From Flavobacterium psychrophilum (GTDB lineage Bacteria > Bacteroidota > Bacteroidia > Flavobacteriales > Flavobacteriaceae), in assembly GCA_003243255.1 (NCBI GenBank), contig QFQM01000024.1, forward strand, positions 1 to 36,662: a stretch of DNA of 36,662 nt, read 5' to 3'. Below the pieces are notes generated by a model, which saw only the letters and a list, made by a program, of their open reading frames with translations, was not told the origin of the DNA and made no database searches. Of this stretch, positions 1 through 8,338 are shown piece after piece. The number at the start of each line of letters is the position of its first letter. Position 1 is the stretch's first letter. The position numbers and the translations under genes are program-made.

Positions 1-722
1 ATCAGGAAGCATTAATAGGCGGATTCGTAGCATCATTGATTGACGACGGCAGTACGCTCCAGATGGGTATTGGTTCGATACCTAATGCGGCACTTGCTAA
101 ACTGACCAATCATAAGAACCTTGGATTGCACACCGAGATGTTCTCCGATGGTGTGATCGACCTGATAGAACAGGGAATCATCAACTGCAAATGCAAAGGC
201 GTGACCAAAAACAGGGCGTTGGCTACATTTCTGATAGGCTCACAGAGGCTTTATGATTTTGTAAATGATAATCCGTTCATCTCAATGCGGGAATCTTCGT
301 TTGTGAATGATACATCGGTAATCCGCCGTAACCCAAAAATGGTAGCGATCAATTCTGCTATCGAGGTTGATATTACCGGGCAGGTATGTGCCGATTCTAT
401 CGGTTCTAAAATGTACTCCGGAGTTGGTGGCCAAATGGACTTCATCCGTGGGGCATCGCTTAGCGAGGGTGGTAAGGCTATTATTGCTTTGCCATCGGTT
501 ACAAAAAATGGGGATAGCAAAATTGTACCTTTCTTAAAGCAAGGGGCAGGGGTAGTGACTACAAGAGCCCACGTACAATATGTGGTTACCGAATATGGTA
601 TTGCCGATTTGTACGGCAAGACATTACGACAACGCGCTACAGCTTTAACTAATGTCGCCCACCCTGACCATAGGGATACAATCGATAGAGCATACTTTGA
701 ATCGTTAAAAAACATCTCATAA
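1..722 (+). CDS. Acetyl-CoA hydrolase/CoA-transferase family protein, C-terminal part (5' end outside window)
   Basis: The reading frame is open from base 3 and enters from outside the window, so the TTG at 36 is internal, not the start. The 239 visible residues match the C-terminal half of the cat1/4-hydroxybutyrate CoA-transferase-like family (full length usually about 425-440). Visible family features are HTEMFSDG, which probably carries the catalytic glutamate that forms the glutamyl-CoA thioester, the glycine-rich GVGGQMDFIRGA, and the C-terminal VVTEYGIADLYGK. Family members move CoA between acetate or another short acid and an acyl-CoA in the cytoplasm, or hydrolyse acetyl-CoA. The substrate cannot be read from sequence. 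The gene ends just before a strong hairpin terminator shared with gpmI. Confidence 0.88.
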   Translation, partial: QEALIGGFVASLIDDGSTLQMGIGSIPNAALAKLTNHKNLGLHTEMFSDGVIDLIEQGIINCKCKGVTKNRALATFLIGSQRLYDFVNDNPFISMRESSFVNDTSVIRRNPKMVAINSAIEVDITGQVCADSIGSKMYSGVGGQMDFIRGASLSEGGKAIIALPSVTKNGDSKIVPFLKQGAGVVTTRAHVQYVVTEYGIADLYGKTLRQRATALTNVAHPDHRDTIDRAYFESLKNIS

Positions 723-725
723 AAA

Positions 726-747
726 AAGGCCTGCAATTGCAGGCCTT
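726..747. terminator. Bidirectional intrinsic terminator between CoA-transferase and gpmI
   Basis: A perfect 22-base palindrome (AAGGCCTGCA + its complement) lies between two convergent genes. On the minus strand it is followed by a seven-T run, so it should stop gpmI transcription well. On the plus strand the tail is CTATTTT, which is weaker. A second small inverted repeat, GGCAC-TAA-GTGCC, lies at 761-773. Confidence 0.85.
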
Positions 748-792
748 CTATTTTAACTCAGGCACTAAGTGCCTAAGGATCTAAGAAACTTT

Positions 793-2313
793 TTAAGAAA
801 CTAATGAATGCCTTGTCATAACAGCCGGCTGCTCCAGTCCCATCAGGTCAAGGATAGTAGGGGCAATGTCGCCAAGTATACCATCTTTAACATGTTTAAG
901 ATCTTTATCTACAAGGATAATAGGCACAGGGTTAGTAGTGTGCGCTGTGTTAGGTGATCCGTCAGGGTTTATCATCGTTTCGCAGTTGCCGTGGTCAGCA
1001 ATCACTATGGTTGTGTAACCGTTTTCAAGTGCTGTTTCAATAACTTCTTTTGCGCAGGCATCTACAGCTTCACAAGCTTTAATAGCAGCCTCCATAACAC
1101 CGGTATGTCCTACCATGTCGCCATTAGCAAAATTAAGGCATACAAAATCTACCTCACCTTTTTTAAGTTCCGGAACAAGGGCATCTTTAAGGTCAAAAGC
1201 ACTCATTTCAGGCTTAAGGTCATAAGTCGCTACTTTTGGTGATGGACAAAGCAGACGCTTTTCACCTTCAAAAGGTTCTTCTCTTCCTCCTGAGAAGAAG
1301 AAAGTAACGTGTGGGTATTTTTCCGTTTCAGCAATACGAATTTGTTTTTTGCCGTTGCGCGATACCACTTCACCTAATGTTTCGGTCAGGTTGTCTTTAT
1401 CATATATTACGTGAATGCCTGTATAGTTGTCATCATAATTGGTCATGGTAACATAATACAGGTTCAGTTTGTGCATGTTTTGCTCGTGAATATCATACTG
1501 GCTAAGTACTTCGGTAAGCTGCCTTCCTCGGTCTGTACGGAAGTTAAAGAAGATAATTACATCGCCTTCCTCAATTTTTGCTAATGGCTGTCCTGCATCG
1601 TCAGTCATTACGATAGGCTTGATAAACTCATCCGTAACACCTTCGTTGTAGCTGTTATGGATACTGTCTACGGCATTGGTAGAAGGAGTTCCCTCAGCAT
1701 TAACCAAAAGGTCGTAAGCCAGTTTTACTCTTTCCCAACGTTTGTCACGATCCATTGCATAGTAACGGCCCACGATTGATGCAAGTTTAGCTTTTTTGTC
1801 TTTTATGTGGTTCTCCAAATCAGAGATAAAGAAAACACCCGACTTCGGATCCACATCACGACCGTCAGTAAAGGCGTGAATGTAAACTTTGTCAAGCCCT
1901 GCTGCCTCAGTAGCATCAACAAGCCCTTTCAGGTGATCGATATGTGAGTGAACACCTCCGTTAGAAACAAGTCCTAACAGGTGTACTTTTTTATTGTTTT
2001 CCTTAGCATAGTTAAAAGCATCTACAAGAGGCTTTTCCTGAGCAAGGGTGTTGTTTTGAACCGCCAGGTTGATTTTTACAAGATCCTGGTATACAATACG
2101 TCCGGCTCCAAGGTTCATGTGGCCTACTTCGCTGTTACCCATTTGTCCTTCCGGAAGACCTACGTTAAGGCCATCGGTACGGAGCGATGCATTAGGATAG
2201 TTTTGGTACAGGCTATTGATAAAAGGTACGTTGGCATTGTCTATGGCTGATACTTTAGGATCCGGTGATTTTCCCCATCCGTCAAGTATCATTAAAATTA
2301 CTTTCTTGTTCAT
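793..2313 (-). CDS. gpmI: 2,3-bisphosphoglycerate-independent phosphoglycerate mutase
   Basis: Interconverts 3- and 2-phosphoglycerate in glycolysis and gluconeogenesis using two metal ions and a phosphoserine intermediate, in the cytoplasm. The 506-residue product has the usual iPGM length. It opens with the metal-ligand motif MILDGWG (Asp11) and carries the phosphoserine motif GQMGNSEVGHMN with the nucleophile at Ser61. Near the C-terminus are the other alkaline-phosphatase-superfamily metal motifs, NFANGDMVGHTG and IADHGNCE. I place the start at the ATG at 2313 (MNKKVILMIL), because the upstream GTG at 2340 adds nine residues not expected in the family. The gene is monocistronic and ends in a strong terminator at 726-747. 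I found no TAnnTTTG promoter box directly upstream. Confidence 0.97.
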   Translation of the reverse strand: MNKKVILMILDGWGKSPDPKVSAIDNANVPFINSLYQNYPNASLRTDGLNVGLPEGQMGNSEVGHMNLGAGRIVYQDLVKINLAVQNNTLAQEKPLVDAFNYAKENNKKVHLLGLVSNGGVHSHIDHLKGLVDATEAAGLDKVYIHAFTDGRDVDPKSGVFFISDLENHIKDKKAKLASIVGRYYAMDRDKRWERVKLAYDLLVNAEGTPSTNAVDSIHNSYNEGVTDEFIKPIVMTDDAGQPLAKIEEGDVIIFFNFRTDRGRQLTEVLSQYDIHEQNMHKLNLYYVTMTNYDDNYTGIHVIYDKDNLTETLGEVVSRNGKKQIRIAETEKYPHVTFFFSGGREEPFEGEKRLLCPSPKVATYDLKPEMSAFDLKDALVPELKKGEVDFVCLNFANGDMVGHTGVMEAAIKACEAVDACAKEVIETALENGYTTIVIADHGNCETMINPDGSPNTAHTTNPVPIILVDKDLKHVKDGILGDIAPTILDLMGLEQPAVMTRHSLVS

Positions 2314-2649
2314 TTTTAGGATATTATGATTTTTTGGCACGATTTTGGGTTATTATTAACCCGATAACGAGGGCTAAAATTACTATAATTTAGCCATTTA
2401 TTTCGCAAGAGAGATTGTTTTGCAACCAATTTTTGAAGAATTTTTACAAAAAAAATGAGTTTGGTGCAATATCTTTATTACGAGACCGTTATAGTGTAGA
2501 TTATTGATGAAGTGAGAGGCATCACCTGGGAAGAGGCTTGCCAAATGATAAATGTTAAATAATTGATTTTAACAGTGTTGCTATTTTTTTGTTAAGTTTT
2601 CTTTAACTATTTTAGCCGCCTGTCTAAAAACACAACTACTAGATTACTT
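2314..2649. other. Intergenic region between gpmI and L,D-transpeptidase
   Basis: 336 bases of divergent upstream sequence with no convincing gene. It contains a hairpin GGGTTA-TTAT-TAACCC at 2347-2362, a second weak inverted repeat (GGCTAAA...TTTAGCC) just beyond it, and GTTAA...TTAAC around 2591-2607. A short frame at 2455-2562 looks protein-like only if an in-frame TAG at 2497 is ignored; it is discussed in the findings. Promoters for both flanking genes should lie here but none matches the consensus well. Confidence 0.6.
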
Positions 2650-3357
2650 ATGGTTTACAACTTTTTTACGTCGGTTTTCTTTTTGTTCTTTTCAGTTACC
2701 GCAACAACACCAAAACACGCCGAAACTCCTGCTAATACTGTGAAAGCAGAAGTAAATGCTGTATCCGAAACAGTTTCAGTGTATAACCTTATTAAGGCAC
2801 ATTCACTGACAATGCCAAAGTTTGAATGTTTTCAGAAAGCTATGAATGGCTTTAAGAAGCTTAAGGCTGAAGGCAAAATCAAGAAAGATATTTTAACGCT
2901 AATCGATTTCAGCCAGTCGTCTAATACGAAAAGGCTTTGGATTATTGATATGGCAACCAATACAGTGCTTTACAATACTCTTGTAGCGCACGGAAGAAAC
3001 AGTGGCGATGAATTTGCTACAGCTTTCTCTAATGAATCAAGCTCTAACAAAAGCAGTCTTGGTTTTTATGCTACAGGCGAAATTTATCAGGGTAAACACG
3101 GTGCTTCGCTTCGTCTTGACGGACTGGAGCAGGGCATAAACAGCAATGCCCGCAACAGAGCTGTTGTTGTGCACGCTGCTGATTATGTTACCGAAGGTTT
3201 TATCAAAGCACATAAAAGATTAGGCAGAAGCCAGGGATGCCCTGCATTGCCGCCAACATTGAACAAAGAAGTGATAAACCTGATTAAAGGAAAATCATGC
3301 CTTTTTATCTATCATCCTTCACAAAGCTATGCTACATCATCTAAATTACTGTCGTAA
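2650..3357 (+). CDS. Murein L,D-transpeptidase catalytic domain family protein (YkuD_2 type)
   Basis: A 235-residue exported protein with a hydrophobic N-terminal signal segment (residues 4-20). The C-terminal half carries the L,D-transpeptidase signature: His175 in VVVHAADYV and the catalytic cysteine Cys197 in GRSQGCPALP. This spelling (GC-PALP) fits the smaller Bacteroidota/proteobacterial YkuD_2 family (PF13645 from memory), not classical ErfK/YbiS. Family members act on peptidoglycan stem peptides in the periplasm; whether this one cross-links, attaches proteins or trims is unknown. It has no partner on its own strand. Its 3' end overlaps the 3' end of a second, different L,D-transpeptidase by 12 bases. 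Confidence 0.87.
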   Translation: MVYNFFTSVFFLFFSVTATTPKHAETPANTVKAEVNAVSETVSVYNLIKAHSLTMPKFECFQKAMNGFKKLKAEGKIKKDILTLIDFSQSSNTKRLWIIDMATNTVLYNTLVAHGRNSGDEFATAFSNESSSNKSSLGFYATGEIYQGKHGASLRLDGLEQGINSNARNRAVVVHAADYVTEGFIKAHKRLGRSQGCPALPPTLNKEVINLIKGKSCLFIYHPSQSYATSSKLLS

Positions 3358-4932
3358 TTTTTTGTAGAGCACATTGTCGAGATTATAGATGTCATTCCTG
3401 AACTGTAAACCGCCTTTATCCATCCAGGCGGTCCAATATAACTGATGAACGTGAGTCGCTTTACTGAGGCTCACGTTTTTTGTTTCACCTTCGGCAATCA
3501 TTTCATCAAGCTTTTCTTTGGTCCAGCTGGCTTCTTCTTTATCCAGCACATAGCCGGCAAGTTTAAGCGGATCCTGTACGCGGACACAACCCGAACTCAG
3601 TGCCCTGTATCCTCTTTTAAATAGTTCCCTGTGGTTGGTATCGTGTAAGTACACACTGAAACTGTTCCTGAAATTAAACTTTACTAATCCTAATGAGTTG
3701 TTCAGCCCCGGGCTTTGTACATAACGGTAATGATCGGCTTTTTCCGGATCCCATTCTTCAGGCAGCGTTTCAACCGTATCGCGGTGTTTGTATATTTTCA
3801 TGTTGTGGCTGGCAAAATAACTCCTGTCCTCAGTAGCCGAAGGGGTAAGGTCTTCTTTAAGGATGGTAGGTGGAACCGTCCATGTAGGGTTAATGACAAG
3901 GTTGTTAAGTACCGCATGCAACACCGGTGTCCTTCGTTGAGGTTTTCCCACAACTACACGGTAAACATCTATAGTGTCGTTTTCTTCTATAACCGCCATT
4001 TGGTATTCGGGAATGTTAATCAGCAATGCATTTTTGCCAAAGTCATAAGGAAACCATCGCCAGCGTTCAAGATTAGCGATCAATTGATGCTTGCGGGTGT
4101 TCAGGCTTGTGTTTAGTGCTTTTGCTGTTGTGGTGCTTACGATTCCGTCGGGATATAGCCCATGGCGTTTTTGGAAATGTTTTACTGCTTTCATGGTCTT
4201 GCGGTCGAATACGTTTCCTGTGGCATCGGCAGGTTCAAGGTCTTTCCAGTATACCAGCCTGTTTTTAATATCCGTTACTACATTGCCTGAATCTTTTAGC
4301 TTTACAGCACCGCTAATATCAATCTTTTTTAGGTTCTTATCGTCGGGGAGGCTGTTTAAAAAAGTCATGCCTTCTCTAAGTCCGGCGTACATTTTATGTG
4401 TAGGCCTGCATTTTTCAAGAGTGTTTTCTATGTCGTTTTTCGCTAATGCTTCACTAAGCATTTTGTTGCTGTCAAAGTTTTTAGAAGGTAGTGCCCAGTC
4501 GTAATATACTTTGTAAGGGATAAGTTTGCCTTTAAAAAGATGATTGGCAAGCTTGCGGAAGGACTGAGTTAGCAATATGTCATATTGTATGCATTGCGAT
4601 TCGGTAATATCAATCTTGTTTTCTAACTCTTCAAGTATAGCAATGTTGTAGTCGGAAGGGAGCAGTCCGTCGTTTGCTGCATCTTTTATCGCTTCCAGTA
4701 AAGCCAGGCGGTTTTTTTCTTCGGTCCATACCGTTTTAGAGTCATTGGTCTTGTAAAAATCCCTGACGCCTTTGCTGGCTTCTTCAAAAAAATCGCCATC
4801 AATGGAATGGGAAGTGTTTTTCAGATGCTGGGTGTTTACCACAGCAGTGGGCTGTTTTTCTTTAACCCCCGCAGTATTTTTACAGGAGGCAAGAAAAAAA
4901 ATACTTAGTATTATGCAGGCTACCTTCATCAT
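3346..4932 (-). CDS. L,D-transpeptidase, YcbB/LdtD-like lipoprotein
   Basis: 528 residues. A lipoprotein signal peptide ends in the lipobox LASC (Cys17). A scaffold region follows, then a peptidoglycan-binding domain-like stretch (VKHFQKRHGLYPDG, about residues 248-262), and a YkuD catalytic domain ending in YRALSSGCVRV with catalytic Cys449. This order matches YcbB (LdtD), which makes 3-3 cross-links between meso-diaminopimelate residues. Lipidation would place it on a periplasm-facing or outer membrane. ATGATG at 4932-4927 leaves two adjacent start choices; the first is used. The 3' end overlaps the convergent LDT by 12 bases, with no visible terminator between them. Confidence 0.9.
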   Translation of the reverse strand: MMKVACIILSIFFLASCKNTAGVKEKQPTAVVNTQHLKNTSHSIDGDFFEEASKGVRDFYKTNDSKTVWTEEKNRLALLEAIKDAANDGLLPSDYNIAILEELENKIDITESQCIQYDILLTQSFRKLANHLFKGKLIPYKVYYDWALPSKNFDSNKMLSEALAKNDIENTLEKCRPTHKMYAGLREGMTFLNSLPDDKNLKKIDISGAVKLKDSGNVVTDIKNRLVYWKDLEPADATGNVFDRKTMKAVKHFQKRHGLYPDGIVSTTTAKALNTSLNTRKHQLIANLERWRWFPYDFGKNALLINIPEYQMAVIEENDTIDVYRVVVGKPQRRTPVLHAVLNNLVINPTWTVPPTILKEDLTPSATEDRSYFASHNMKIYKHRDTVETLPEEWDPEKADHYRYVQSPGLNNSLGLVKFNFRNSFSVYLHDTNHRELFKRGYRALSSGCVRVQDPLKLAGYVLDKEEASWTKEKLDEMIAEGETKNVSLSKATHVHQLYWTAWMDKGGLQFRNDIYNLDNVLYKKLRQ

Positions 4933-5242
4933 AACGTTTGAAATTAGCTTTTACTAAATTTACAAAATGATTTATTGCGAAAAATGTAATTATTTGTGAA
5001 AGAGGCGTTAAAGCGTAAAAAAAACAAATCAGGTTAATGATGCAGTATACAGGCAGTTCAATAAAAACAAGAGATGAGGAAAAGTCGCTGGGTATATCGC
5101 ACACAAAAAAAATGAAAAATTTTTATTGAGGTAACGAATTAGTAATAAATAATTTAAATGCAGATGCTGTAAAAACCTCTAATTTTTTTCATTGAAAAGT
5201 TTGCGAATATGGAAAGTGGTTGTATATTTGCACCACAATAAC
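4933..5242. other. Intergenic region between L,D-transpeptidase and tRNA-Gly
   Basis: 310 A+T-rich bases. The right end (5200-5230) holds the tRNA promoter. The rest should include the promoter of the minus-strand L,D-transpeptidase, but the best candidate (CAAAATGA at about 4965) departs from the consensus. I see no gene or strong hairpin. Confidence 0.5.
5200..5230 (+). promoter_or_regulatory. Bacteroidota-type promoter of tRNA-Gly
   Basis: TTTG at 5200-5203 and TATATTTG at 5223-5230 are separated by 19 bases, an exact match to the Bacteroidota primary sigma consensus TTTG-N19-TAnnTTTG. The predicted start is near 5237, a few bases before the tRNA at 5243. Confidence 0.78.
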
Positions 5243-5315
<73 letters not shown>

Positions 5316-5322
5316 CTGCGTT

Positions 5323-5352
5323 AAAAAGCCCAAACATAAGTTTGGGCTTTTT
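5323..5352 (+). terminator. Intrinsic terminator of tRNA-Gly
   Basis: A 13-base-pair stem AAAAAGCCCAAAC / GTTTGGGCTTTTT with loop ATAA, followed by further T residues. It starts 8 bases after the tRNA. Confidence 0.92.
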
Positions 5353-5357
5353 TATTG

Positions 5358-5402
5358 GCCTCACCCTCCCGATAGCTATCGGGATTCCAAAGGAGAGGGA
5401 GT
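5358..5402. repeat. Intergenic palindromic repeat, copy A (with an inserted second palindrome)
   Basis: The segment starts GCCTCACCC and ends CCAAAGGAGAGGGAG. Both ends match, in inverted orientation, the repeat at 34499-34535. The middle differs: it holds a perfect 16-base palindrome, CCCGATAGCTATCGGG (5368-5383), where copy B has the left arm of its hairpin. From memory, both sequences recur between genes in Flavobacteriaceae. The copy begins 6 bases after the tRNA terminator. Confidence 0.65.
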
Positions 5403-5492
5403 AGCTTTACTTAAAATTGTTTTGTGTAGAGGTATGAATTTATTTGATATTGGAGAACATACTTTCAGTTCGCTAGAAATTTACGGTTTCCA

Positions 5493-6038
5493 TTATTCAA
5501 GAATTTTGTTCAATATTTTGGCAATATTCTTCGCGTCATCTACGCCTCTGTGATGTGTTCCTTCCAAAGGAATATTCAGTATAGCCAATGCACCTGCCAT
5601 CCCCTGTTCGTGTCCCAGTTTGTTTTTTAAGGCAAACAACGTTTTTACATTAATATGTGATGGTCCGAAAGGATAGCCAACATTCACCGCGCTGCATTGT
5701 CTTTGGAACTGCTTCAGGTCATATGCGCCAAAACTTGCCCACGCACGGCTTTGCGACATATAGTCTTTTTTAAGTATTGCGCAGGCTTCCTTAAATGATA
5801 TGCCCTGTTCGACGACCATTTCGGGAGTTATGGTGGTTAATTCGGTACAGAACGCGCTGACTTCAGAACGCTCCGGTTTTACGATTATGCCGTGGTTATC
5901 GGTAATTTCTCCGGTGTGTATATCCAGCAGGCAGATGCCAATCTCTATAATATCGTTTTCAATGCCAGGTGGGTTGGGGCCATTCCAGCAGGTAGCTTCA
6001 ATATCAACTACCAGTATTTTGTCTAATTTTTGTGCCAT
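5493..6038 (-). CDS. 3'-5' exonuclease, DEDDh family (ERI-1/KapD-like)
   Basis: A 181-residue single-domain nuclease of the DnaQ superfamily. The Exo I motif VDIEATCW provides Asp12 and Glu14. Exo II is around Asp107 in GAYDLKQF. Exo III is HRGVDDAKNIA with His163 and Asp168, giving the DEDDh set. The early ENDIIEIGICLLD is typical of the ERI-1/KapD-like branch, which trims RNA or single-stranded DNA 3' ends with two metal ions. Length and lack of extra domains argue against the Pol III epsilon subunit. The target is not predictable. It lies five bases downstream of pepE on the same strand, so the two are probably co-transcribed. Confidence 0.87.
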   Translation of the reverse strand: MAQKLDKILVVDIEATCWNGPNPPGIENDIIEIGICLLDIHTGEITDNHGIIVKPERSEVSAFCTELTTITPEMVVEQGISFKEACAILKKDYMSQSRAWASFGAYDLKQFQRQCSAVNVGYPFGPSHINVKTLFALKNKLGHEQGMAGALAILNIPLEGTHHRGVDDAKNIAKILNKILE

Positions 6039-6043
6039 TATAT

Positions 6044-6751
6044 TTACTTAAGGTCAGACAGGTCGCTTCCTGTTTCCAGTTCTTCAGGTTCTTTGCCCTG
6101 ACGGAAAAGCCTTGCCTGCAAATCGCCTTTTAGGGTTATTTTATCGCCATGTACTTCGAGCCAGCTGCCTTCGCGCAGTCCTAATACCGGCTGAGGGTTT
6201 ATCTTGTGGAATTCATTAATCCTGGTTTCCCTTGTTTCGCCCATATGGGTTGATCCTTCAATAGGGTCAAGGTAGTGCGGATTCAGGTTAAACGGAATCA
6301 ATCCAAGGGTATTAAAGCTTGGCGGATAAATGATAGGCATATCATTTGTGGTTTGCATGGTTAGTCCGGTAATGTTGCTTCCGGCACTGCTTCCAAGATA
6401 GGGAGTTCCGTTCTCTACAGCTTTTTTTATGGCAGTCATTACATTGTTTTGGTACAGTTGTGTAACCAGCAAAAAGGTATTTCCGCCTCCTGTAAATATG
6501 GCCTCAGCGTCGGCTACAGCCTGTTCAGGGCTATCAAATTCATGCAGTCCTTTTACGTCGATGTTGATTGTTGCAAAAGTTTCGGCTACTTTTTTAGTGT
6601 AATCGTCATGGCTAATGCCACCCGGCCTTGCATAAGGCACAAAAAGCAACGATTTACAATCTTTAAAATGTACTTCAAGCGTGGGTAGTAAATATTCGAG
6701 GTAAGCGCCTCCGTGTAATGTGGAAGTACTTGCAATAATTAGTTTTTTCAT
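6044..6751 (-). CDS. pepE: Dipeptidase E (peptidase family S51)
   Basis: A 235-residue cytoplasmic serine peptidase; PepE of Salmonella is about 229 residues and cleaves Asp-Xaa dipeptides. The family fold is shown by IFTGGGNTF (about residues 85-93) and the nucleophile elbow GSSAGSN, with the catalytic serine at position 122 (the serine preceding Ala-Gly). A histidine follows in LNPHYLD. The ATG at 6751 gives the expected N-terminus, and the length supports a complete gene. It is first in a two-gene unit with the downstream exonuclease. Confidence 0.9.
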   Translation of the reverse strand: MKKLIIASTSTLHGGAYLEYLLPTLEVHFKDCKSLLFVPYARPGGISHDDYTKKVAETFATINIDVKGLHEFDSPEQAVADAEAIFTGGGNTFLLVTQLYQNNVMTAIKKAVENGTPYLGSSAGSNITGLTMQTTNDMPIIYPPSFNTLGLIPFNLNPHYLDPIEGSTHMGETRETRINEFHKINPQPVLGLREGSWLEVHGDKITLKGDLQARLFRQGKEPEELETGSDLSDLK

Positions 6752-6871
6752 CCGTTTAATAATCTAAGAAGAGGTAAAGTTACAAAGTTTTTGATGTACA
6801 GGATACGATGTTGTTTAGGCAATTCTGCGATGACTTTATACTTCTATAGTTAATCACCTAAACTCACTCGC

Positions 6872-7600
6872 TTGAAAAATTTATTTTTCCTAGTTTCTGT
6901 TGCTGCCACGTCCTTACTTACAGCTCAGGAGCGTGTCCCTCTTAACGGAAAAATTAAATCGGATGCCGAAGACCTTGAGGGCATTTATGTAATAAACAAA
7001 ACTGCAGAGAATTCGGTTACGACAACCCGGGGCGGATATTATACAATACCTGCAAAAGCAACGGATACTATTATTTTCTCGGCTGTAAACATTATAGCTA
7101 AAGAAATCACGCTTGAACAAGAGGATATGAAATCCACGCTTCTAATTGTTTCGGTAGAAAAATATGTGCACGAACTGCAGGAACTTGTAATTGTAGATTA
7201 CAGCCACATCAATGCGGAGTCGTTAGGTTTGGTTCCTAAAGGGCAAAAAAAATATACGCCTACAGAGAAACGACTGCTAACAGCAAGTTCTTCAAAAATG
7301 AATCCGATGGGACTTGATCCGATAATAAACGCCCTGTCCGGACGCACAAAAATGTTAAAAAAAGCTAATGAGACTGCTGAAAAGGAAAGTCTTATGGAGA
7401 AGATTAACTATATTTATAGTGAGGAAGAGCTTGTTGCAAAATTCAATATACCTTTAGAATATGTGCGGGGTTTTATTTTCTACCTGGTAGAAGATGCTAA
7501 TTTTGCCAGAGCCATTAAAAATAAAAATGATACTGTGGCAAGATTTCTGATGAGTGGTTTGTCAGGAAAATACCTTGAACTTATTAAAGATGAAAAGTAA
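6872..7600 (+). CDS. Exported carboxypeptidase-regulatory-like domain protein, paralogue A
   Basis: 242 residues with a signal peptide (about 1-19, ending TAQ) and a TTG start; no ATG is available in frame nearby. Residues about 22-110 resemble the CarboxypepD_reg-like beta-sandwich found at the start of many Bacteroidota surface proteins (GKI...YVINKTAE...GGYYTIPAKATDTIIFS...LQELVI). The C-terminal half (YSHINAESLGLVPKGQKKYT; LDPIINALSGRTKMLKKA; a YSEEELVAKFNIP helix region) is shared with the next gene but not recognised otherwise. It is the first gene of a six-gene operon ending in an M1 metallopeptidase. Its stop overlaps the next start by 11 bases. Function unknown. Confidence 0.82.
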   Translation: MKNLFFLVSVAATSLLTAQERVPLNGKIKSDAEDLEGIYVINKTAENSVTTTRGGYYTIPAKATDTIIFSAVNIIAKEITLEQEDMKSTLLIVSVEKYVHELQELVIVDYSHINAESLGLVPKGQKKYTPTEKRLLTASSSKMNPMGLDPIINALSGRTKMLKKANETAEKESLMEKINYIYSEEELVAKFNIPLEYVRGFIFYLVEDANFARAIKNKNDTVARFLMSGLSGKYLELIKDEK

Positions 7601-8321
7601 ACTGCTATATGTTTTATTGTTCCTTTCGGTTGCTGCTTTTTCGCAGGAAAGGCAAAAAATGTTGGGAAGGGTAGTAGTGGGTGATAATGGTGTTGGAGAT
7701 GTGTTTGTAATCAACAAAACTGCCGGCGAAGAGGTGAAGACCGACTATAAAGGATATTTCGATTTGCAGGCTAAACCAGGTGACAGGCTGGTAGTTTACA
7801 GTACTAAAATTGTGGTGCGTGAATTTATGCTTAATGCAGAATCTTTTAAAACATCACCTTATGTGATAAGTGTGAATTTTAATTCATACGAACTCGAAGA
7901 GGTTGTTATTAATAAGTACAGTCATATCAATTCTGAAGCGTTAGGGATAGTACCCAAAGGGCAAAAAAGATATACCGTTGCCGAAAGAAGGTTGTATTGT
8001 GCCAGTGCTATGACAATAGGAACGGTTATAGGTATCGATCCTATCATTAATGCGATTTCAGGCCGGACAAAAATGCTTAAAAGGGCTTATGCGACAGAAA
8101 AACAGGAAACAACAATAAGTAATGCAAGAGGTTTGTATTCGGAAGAAGAATTGACGGCAAACTATAATATTCCCAAAGAGCAGGTAAATGGTTTTTTGTT
8201 TTATCTGGCCGAAAATGAAGAATTTGCCGTAGCAGTAAAGGGTAAAAACAAGTCGTATATCGATTTTATGGTGGCAGAGCTCGCAAAAAAATACCTCAGG
8301 CTGCAACAAGAAGATAAATAG
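7590..8321 (+). CDS. Exported carboxypeptidase-regulatory-like domain protein, paralogue B
   Basis: 243 residues from the ATG at 7590. The in-frame start at 7554 lies deep in the previous gene and would bury the signal peptide MKSKLLYVLLFLSVAAFSQ. It is the closest paralogue of the preceding gene, sharing VFVINKTAG, YSHINSEALGIVPKGQKRYT, IDPIINAISGRTKMLKRA and the ending YSEEEL...NIP...GFLFYLAE. The N-terminal half is the carboxypeptidase-regulatory-like sandwich; the C-terminal half is a family-specific helical region. The 11-base overlap with gene A suggests translational coupling. Probably periplasmic or cell-surface; function unknown. Confidence 0.83.
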   Translation: MKSKLLYVLLFLSVAAFSQERQKMLGRVVVGDNGVGDVFVINKTAGEEVKTDYKGYFDLQAKPGDRLVVYSTKIVVREFMLNAESFKTSPYVISVNFNSYELEEVVINKYSHINSEALGIVPKGQKRYTVAERRLYCASAMTIGTVIGIDPIINAISGRTKMLKRAYATEKQETTISNARGLYSEEELTANYNIPKEQVNGFLFYLAENEEFAVAVKGKNKSYIDFMVAELAKKYLRLQQEDK

Positions 8322-8338
8322 CTATAAACTACCAACCA

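Noticed and set aside
251..736. 161-codon frame on the minus strand inside the CoA-transferase gene
   Set aside because: Antisense shadow of a well-supported gene; no recognisable protein features.
4091..4504. 137-codon plus-strand frame inside the YcbB-like gene
   Set aside because: Shadow of the lipoprotein gene, which has a complete signal and catalytic motif.
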